This document shows, piece after piece, positions 59,742-64,000 of a stretch of DNA of 64,000 nucleotides; positions within the stretch are counted from its first letter, which is position 1; each line of letters begins with the position of its first letter. Under the pieces are notes generated by a model that did not search any database, was not told the origin of the DNA, and saw only the letters and a list, made by a program, of their open reading frames with translations. This DNA is from CAVQCA01 sp963763115 (GTDB lineage Bacteria > Pseudomonadota > Gammaproteobacteria > UBA9214): positions 62,001-126,000 of the forward strand of contig CAVXNM010000027.1 of the NCBI GenBank assembly GCA_963763115.1, read 5' to 3'. The position numbers and the translations under genes were made by a program.

Positions 59742-60065
59742 TCAGCGCTCCAGATACTGCAGCTTGTCCGGCACATCCTTCCATTCCTCAGAATCGGGTG
59801 GCGGGTCCTTTTTCTGGGTGATCACTGGCCATTGGCTGGCCAGTTCGGCATTGAGCGCGAGGAACTGTTCCTGGCCGGCGGGGAGGTCATCCTCGGCGTA
59901 GATGGCATTGATCGGGCATTCCGGTTCACACAGGGTGCAATCGATGCATTCATCGGGGTCGATGACCAGGAAATTGGGACCTTCGTGGAAACAGTCGACC
60001 GGACAGACTTCAACACAGTCCGTATATTTGCACTTGATGCAGCTTTCAACGACGACAAAGGTCAT
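59742..60065 (-). CDS. fdxA: 7Fe ferredoxin (FdxA type)
   Basis: A 107-residue electron carrier with one 3Fe-4S and one 4Fe-4S centre. The cluster ligands are CIKCKYTDCVEVCPVDCFHE and CIDCTLCEPECPINAI; the spacing CxxxxxxC in the first half fits the 3Fe-4S site. The C-terminal 45 residues (ALNAELASQWPVITQKKDPP) are the proteobacterial extension. AGGAG precedes the ATG. The partner enzyme is unknown. Confidence 0.95.
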   Translation of the reverse strand: MTFVVVESCIKCKYTDCVEVCPVDCFHEGPNFLVIDPDECIDCTLCEPECPINAIYAEDDLPAGQEQFLALNAELASQWPVITQKKDPPPDSEEWKDVPDKLQYLER

Positions 60066-60405
60066 GAGGTTCTCCTAAATCCACAAATTTTCCGGTGATT
60101 CCGCCTCGACGAGATCGGTAACCAAGAATGTTAACAAAGCCGGCTGTTCGGCGGGTATCCCGAATCACCCGTTTCGCACCTGGATCGGGCGGTTGATCGG
60201 GGTGTGACGGGATTATATACCGGCACCCTCCGGGTTTTCTTCCCGTTGGTGTGCCCCGGGGGCGTAACCACACTCTTGATCAGTGTTCATCCATCGTAAA
60301 CCGTGTTTTCACCGCAGAGACACAAAGGACGCAGAGAAATCCTGCAATAAAAACAATCAAACACTTTGCGGCTTTGCGGTGAATTTATTTCTTTAAGGCT
60401 GGGCA
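60066..60405. other. Intergenic region between fdxA and mutS, with palindromic repeat
   Basis: These 340 bp carry a near-complete CCGCAGAG element at their mutS end. No gene is visible. Confidence 0.7.
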
Positions 60406-60408
60406 CTA
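60288..60408. repeat. CCGCAGAG-family palindrome (copy 2, full length, reversed)
   Basis: It is the copy at 1911-2034 in reverse orientation: TCACCGCAGAG (60309-60319) faces CTTTGCGGTGA (60372-60382), and the loop shares AATCAAACACTTTGCGGC with that copy. The end GGGCACTA (60401-60408) contains the mutS stop codon. Confidence 0.85.
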
Positions 60409-62982
60409 ACTGTTGAGTTTCTGTTGTGACAGTTCCTTCAGTGCATACAGCAGGTCATGGGCCTGCCGCGGCGTCAGGTCGTCCGGGTTGATACCCTCCA
60501 GGACATCGACCAGCGGATGACGGATTGCGTCGAACAGTCCCGGCTGAACACCGGGTTGGTGATCCACGGCGGTCGTTTGTACGGCGGTTTCCAGTTCCTG
60601 CAGCCGCTGCCGCGCCTGCGCGATGACCGTCTGCGGCACGCCGGCCAGCGCCGCGACGTGCAAGCCGTAACTGCGATCCGCCGCACCGTCCTTGACAGCG
60701 TGCAGAAACACGATCCGGTCGTCATGCTCGATAGCATCGAGGTGCACATTGGCGATGCCCTCGTGCAGGTCCGGCAGCACCGTCAGTTCGAAATAATGCG
60801 TGGCGAACAGGGTGAAGGATCGCAGGCGGGTGGCCAGGTCCACCGCGCAGGCCCAAGCGAGCGACAGACCGTCGTAGGTGCTGGTGCCGCGCCCGATCTC
60901 GTCCATCAGCACCAGGCTGTGTTCGGTGGCGTTGTGCAGGATATTCGCCGTTTCGCTCATTTCGACCATGAAGGTGGAGCGGCCGCCGGCCAGATCGTCC
61001 GAGGCGCCGATGCGGGTGAAGATGCGGTCCACCGGACCGATGACGGTCGACTCCGCCGGGACATGGCAGCCGATATGCGCCAGCAGCACGATCAGTGCCG
61101 TCTGGCGCATGTAGGTGGATTTGCCGCCCATGTTGGGACCGGTGATGATGAGCATGCGCCGCCGTGGATTGAGCCGGACATCGTTCGCGATAAAAGGTTC
61201 GTCCAGCATTTGTTCAACCACCAGATGCCGGCCGCCCTCGATGGCAATCCCGGAGCGCTCGTCCAGGACCGGGCAAGCGAGGTTCAGCGTGAGGCTGCGT
61301 TCCGCGAACGTGGCCAGGGTATCGAGTTCGGCAAGCGCCTCGGCGCAGCGTCCCAGGGGTTCCAGGGAAGCGCCGAGGGTTTCCAGCAGGTCATTGTAAA
61401 GGGCCTTTTCCAGCGACAGAGCGCGTTCGCGCGCGCTCAGCACCCGATCTTCATGGGTCTTGAGTTCCGGCGTGATGTAACGCTCGACGCCCTTGAGTGT
61501 CTGTCGGCGCTGGTAGTCGAGCGGGACTCTGTCGGCCTGCGTGCGACTCACCTCGATGTAGTAGCCGTGCACCCGGTTGTAGCTGATCTTGAGATTGGCG
61601 ATGCCCGTGCGCTCCCGCTCGCGGGTCTCGAGATCGAGCAGGAACCGGTCGCCATGCTCACTCAGATCGCGCAATTCATCGAGCGTGGCATCATAACCCG
61701 CTGCCAGCACGCCGCCGTCACGAATCAGCACCGGCGGTGTCGCGATGATGGCGGTGGACAGCAGGTCGTGGACTTCGGGATGCAGGCCGATACGCTCCGT
61801 CAGCTCGCCGAGGAGGGGATCGGTACTGTCGTTGAGCGCGTCCTGCAGGGAGGGCAGCCGCCCCAGGCTGTCGCGCAGGGCGGCAAGGTCGCGAGGCCGG
61901 GCCGATTTTAGCGCCACCCGCGCCAGGATCCGTTCGATGTCGGCGATGCCGCGCAGGATGTCGTGCACGGCCTCGAACTGGCGGTTTTCCAGCAACTGTC
62001 CCAGACACTGATGGCGCCGGCGCAGCTCCGCGTGATCGCGCAGGGGGCGGTGCAGCCAGCGCCGCAGCTGCCGGCTGCCCATGCTGGTTGCCGAATGGTC
62101 GAGAACGGCCGCCAGCGTATGGCCGCTCGCCCCGGATACGGAATGTTCCAGTTCCAGGTTGCGCCGCGTGGCCGCATCCACCACCAGGGTGGCGCTGCGG
62201 TCCTCGACACGCAGGCCACGCAAGTGCGGCAGGGCGCTGCGCTGCGTGTTCTGCACGTACTGCAGCAGGCAGCCCGCGGCGCCGATGGCGCAGTCGAGGG
62301 CTTCACAGCCGAAGCCGCCGAGATCCCGGGTTCCGAACTGCTCATTCAGTTGCCGGCGTGCGCTGTCCGGGTCGAACAGCCAGGGCGCCTGCTGGCGCAG
62401 GCCGTTTCTGTCCTTCAGGGGCTCTGGCAGACGGATGGCCTCGTTGACGACGAGTTCGGCCGGCCGCAGCCGTTCCAGTTCATCCATCAGGGCTTCCTCG
62501 TCGCCGCTGAATTCCTGGACGCTGAAGCGCGCCCCGGCGAGGTCGAGCACCGCCAGTCCCCAGACCGCGCCCGACTGGTTCACCGCGACCATGAGATTGT
62601 CCTGGCGCTCGTTCAGCAGGGCCTCGTCCGTGAGCGTTCCCGGCGTCACGATCCGCACCACCCGGCGTTCCACAGGGCCCTTCGCGGCGCCGACCTCCCC
62701 GACCTGCTCGCAGATGGCCACCGACTCGCCCTGACGCACCAGCCGCCCGAGATACTGTTCGGCGGCATGCACCGGCACCCCGGCCATGGGGATGGGTTCC
62801 CCGGCCGACTGCCCGCGCGAGGTCAGGGTGATGTCGAGCAGCCGGGCGGCGCGCCGGGCGTCGTCGTAGAACAGTTCGTAGAAATCCCCCATGCGGTAGA
62901 ACAGCAGGATGTCCGGATGCTCGGACTTGATGCCTAGGTACTGCTGCATCATGGGGGTGTGGCCGGGGGTGTTCTCGCTCAT
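60406..62982 (-). CDS. mutS: DNA mismatch repair protein MutS
   Basis: An 858-residue mismatch sensor. The mismatch-binding domain has the Phe-x-Glu element in YRMGDFYELFYDDARRAARL; the connector, lever and clamp domains follow. The ATPase has Walker A TGPNMGGKSTYMRQ, Walker B SLVLMDEIGRGTSTYDGLSL and the His in LFATHYFELT. The C-terminal tail (about 800-858) is the tetramerisation part. The stop codon lies within the end of a palindromic repeat, so the last few residues may have been altered by its insertion. Confidence 0.97.
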   Translation of the reverse strand: MSENTPGHTPMMQQYLGIKSEHPDILLFYRMGDFYELFYDDARRAARLLDITLTSRGQSAGEPIPMAGVPVHAAEQYLGRLVRQGESVAICEQVGEVGAAKGPVERRVVRIVTPGTLTDEALLNERQDNLMVAVNQSGAVWGLAVLDLAGARFSVQEFSGDEEALMDELERLRPAELVVNEAIRLPEPLKDRNGLRQQAPWLFDPDSARRQLNEQFGTRDLGGFGCEALDCAIGAAGCLLQYVQNTQRSALPHLRGLRVEDRSATLVVDAATRRNLELEHSVSGASGHTLAAVLDHSATSMGSRQLRRWLHRPLRDHAELRRRHQCLGQLLENRQFEAVHDILRGIADIERILARVALKSARPRDLAALRDSLGRLPSLQDALNDSTDPLLGELTERIGLHPEVHDLLSTAIIATPPVLIRDGGVLAAGYDATLDELRDLSEHGDRFLLDLETRERERTGIANLKISYNRVHGYYIEVSRTQADRVPLDYQRRQTLKGVERYITPELKTHEDRVLSARERALSLEKALYNDLLETLGASLEPLGRCAEALAELDTLATFAERSLTLNLACPVLDERSGIAIEGGRHLVVEQMLDEPFIANDVRLNPRRRMLIITGPNMGGKSTYMRQTALIVLLAHIGCHVPAESTVIGPVDRIFTRIGASDDLAGGRSTFMVEMSETANILHNATEHSLVLMDEIGRGTSTYDGLSLAWACAVDLATRLRSFTLFATHYFELTVLPDLHEGIANVHLDAIEHDDRIVFLHAVKDGAADRSYGLHVAALAGVPQTVIAQARQRLQELETAVQTTAVDHQPGVQPGLFDAIRHPLVDVLEGINPDDLTPRQAHDLLYALKELSQQKLNS

Positions 62983-63179
62983 GGCGCGTCAGTCTACCGC
63001 ATCAATGGATATTTGCGCAGTTTGACGCGGGGCCGGGAGTCTGGACAGAATGCAAGCCGGACATAAACATCGTTTAACCGCAGAGACGCAGAGAACGCAA
63101 AGAATTTCTTTATGGATGGGCACTAAGAGTATGTGCCATACATATCAGAACATCCGTAGCGGCTTCAGAAGGAGACACG
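62983..63179. other. Divergent promoter region of mutS and pncC, with repeat
   Basis: It contains a CCGCAGAG half element (63074-63126) and AAGGAG for pncC. No gene is present. Confidence 0.55.
63074..63126. repeat. CCGCAGAG-family half element
   Basis: TTAACCGCAGAGACGCAGAG (63074-63093) is followed by AACGCAAAGAATTTC and the terminal TTTATGGATGGGCACTA. It matches one arm of the copies at 1911 and 60288, so it is a truncated or solo copy. Confidence 0.8.
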
Positions 63180-63668
63180 ATGGACGCACTGGAAGAACTG
63201 GCCGGCAGGGTGGGTAGCCTGCTGCTCGAACAGGACCGCCTGCTTGCCACGGCCGAATCCTGCACCGGCGGCTGGGTGGCCAAGTGCATCACCGATATCG
63301 CCGGCAGCTCCGCCTGGTTCGACCGCGGTTTCGTGACCTACAGTAACCACGCCAAGCAGGACATGCTGGGTGTAACGGCGGCGACGCTGCAGGTTCACGG
63401 TGCAGTGAGCGAGGCCACCGTCAGCGAGATGGCGCGGGGGGCGCTCGCACACAGCGCGGCGGATATCGCCGTGGCCGTGAGCGGCATCGCGGGTCCCGGC
63501 GGCGGCGTTCCGGACAAGCCGGTCGGCACGGTATGTTTTGCCTGGCTCGTCTCGGGCGGTGCGCCGCGGGTGGAAACGCGGCAGTTTGACGGTGACCGGG
63601 AGGCAGTCCGACGCCAGTCGGTCGCCCGGGCGCTCGAGGGACTGGTGGATGTGCTCGGCGCCGGCTGA
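63180..63668 (+). CDS. pncC: Nicotinamide-nucleotide amidase (CinA C-terminal domain)
   Basis: A 162-residue enzyme that deamidates NMN to NaMN in pyridine nucleotide recycling. It shows the family core: ATAESCTGGWVAKCITDIAG, FDRGFVTYSNHAKQDMLGV and VSGIAGPGGGVPDKPVGTVC. It is the stand-alone form without the N-terminal CinA domain, and in gammaproteobacteria it commonly precedes recA; here the next gene is thpR. AAGGAG lies seven bases ahead of the ATG. Confidence 0.95.
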   Translation: MDALEELAGRVGSLLLEQDRLLATAESCTGGWVAKCITDIAGSSAWFDRGFVTYSNHAKQDMLGVTAATLQVHGAVSEATVSEMARGALAHSAADIAVAVSGIAGPGGGVPDKPVGTVCFAWLVSGGAPRVETRQFDGDREAVRRQSVARALEGLVDVLGAG

Positions 63669-64000
63669 ACCGACCCGGCGGCTGTTCTTTGCGCTGTGGC
63701 CGGACGATGAGACCCGCGCGGCAATCGCCGACCTGGCCAGAGAGCAGATTCACCGTAAGGCCAGACGGGTCGCGGCGGATAATCTGCATATCACGCTGGC
63801 GTTTCCCGGTAACGTGACGGCCCGCGTGCAGGCGTGTCTGGAGGAGGCCGCCAGCGGCATCACCGGGGCGCCGTTCGAACTTGCCGTCGACCGGCTGGGT
63901 TACTGGTCCGGGCCACGCATCATCTGGGCGGCGCCCGCACAAACCCCGCGCGAATTGTGGTCTCTGGTCACGTCCCTGCGCGAGGTCCTGGCGGCCTGCG
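63649..64000 (+). CDS. thpR: RNA 2',3'-cyclic phosphodiesterase/2'-5' RNA ligase ThpR (3' end beyond window)
   Basis: A frame that begins inside the end of pncC (20-bp overlap) and runs off the window after 117 codons. It starts MCSAPAEPTRRLFFALWPDD, and the first HxT motif is DNLHITLAFPGNV; the second lies beyond the window. RLFFALWP and the HxT spacing match the LigT/ThpR family. Only the first half is visible. Confidence 0.85.
   Translation, partial: MCSAPAEPTRRLFFALWPDDETRAAIADLAREQIHRKARRVAADNLHITLAFPGNVTARVQACLEEAASGITGAPFELAVDRLGYWSGPRIIWAAPAQTPRELWSLVTSLREVLAAC

Noticed and set aside
1..64000. CRISPR arrays, insertion sequences, prophage or conjugation genes.
   Set aside because: No regular repeat-spacer array, transposase, capsid or relaxase was seen. 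The repeats found are palindromic and irregularly dispersed.

Overview
The window looks like chromosome of a free-living, GC-rich gammaproteobacterium. The evidence is housekeeping order: ffh / rpsP-rimM-trmD-rplS, rpsF-rpsR-DUF2232-rplI-dnaB-alr-radA, rnr-rlmB, htpG, adk, xerD-dsbC and mutS-pncC, with proteins of gammaproteobacterial type. A complete System I cytochrome c maturation operon, a nine-haem c-type cytochrome, a possible FNR/ANR box, a 7Fe ferredoxin and many thioredoxin-fold proteins suggest a respiratory lifestyle rich in c-type cytochromes. A sulfur- or metal-active Chromatiales-like lineage is possible, but that is inference. There is no prophage, plasmid, IS element or CRISPR array.

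Layout. 0-5.8 kb (minus strand): an HPF-like ribosome-associated protein, a HlyD-type adaptor, a MacB-like ABC permease with its ATPase, and a small heat shock protein behind a consensus FNR/ANR box. 5.9-13.2 kb (minus): ccmABCDEFGHI with overlapping starts and stops, broken only between ccmB and ccmC by nested palindromic repeats. 13.2-25.5 kb: the accessory region. It holds a sigma-54 activator with a cysteine-rich PAS domain, TGACA-type palindromes both in front of the activator and behind it, a -24/-12 promoter candidate, a 1337-residue secreted nine-haem cytochrome with Ig-like N-terminal domains, a parvulin-type foldase, a TlpA-like thioredoxin, a rhodanese, a DUF2059 protein and an aspartate-rich exported protein that ends at a tRNA-Leu gene.

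25.6-45.5 kb: translation, replication and envelope housekeeping genes, plus a FHA-FHA-PilZ protein, a CorC/HlyC-type protein and a CcsA-like protein. 45.7-50.3 kb: hslR-nudix, a MoxR ATPase paired with a metallopeptidase-like/VWA protein, and adk. 50.7-60.1 kb: a diguanylate cyclase with a coding minisatellite, thioredoxin, a SIMPL protein, an ACP-acyltransferase fusion, an NfeD protease with a frameshifted stomatin partner, xerD, dsbC, a CnoX-like thioredoxin and fdxA. 60.4-64 kb: mutS, pncC and a 2'-5' RNA ligase cut by the window end.

How the parts fit. The Ccm proteins attach haem to apocytochromes in the periplasm. The nine-haem protein is the main candidate client here, and TlpA, rhodanese and the foldase next to it could serve its thiols and folding. 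The regulator and its palindromes suggest the cytochrome is induced through sigma-54. At least five families of short palindromic repeats are scattered through the intergenic spaces, and in two places one family sits inside the loop of another.
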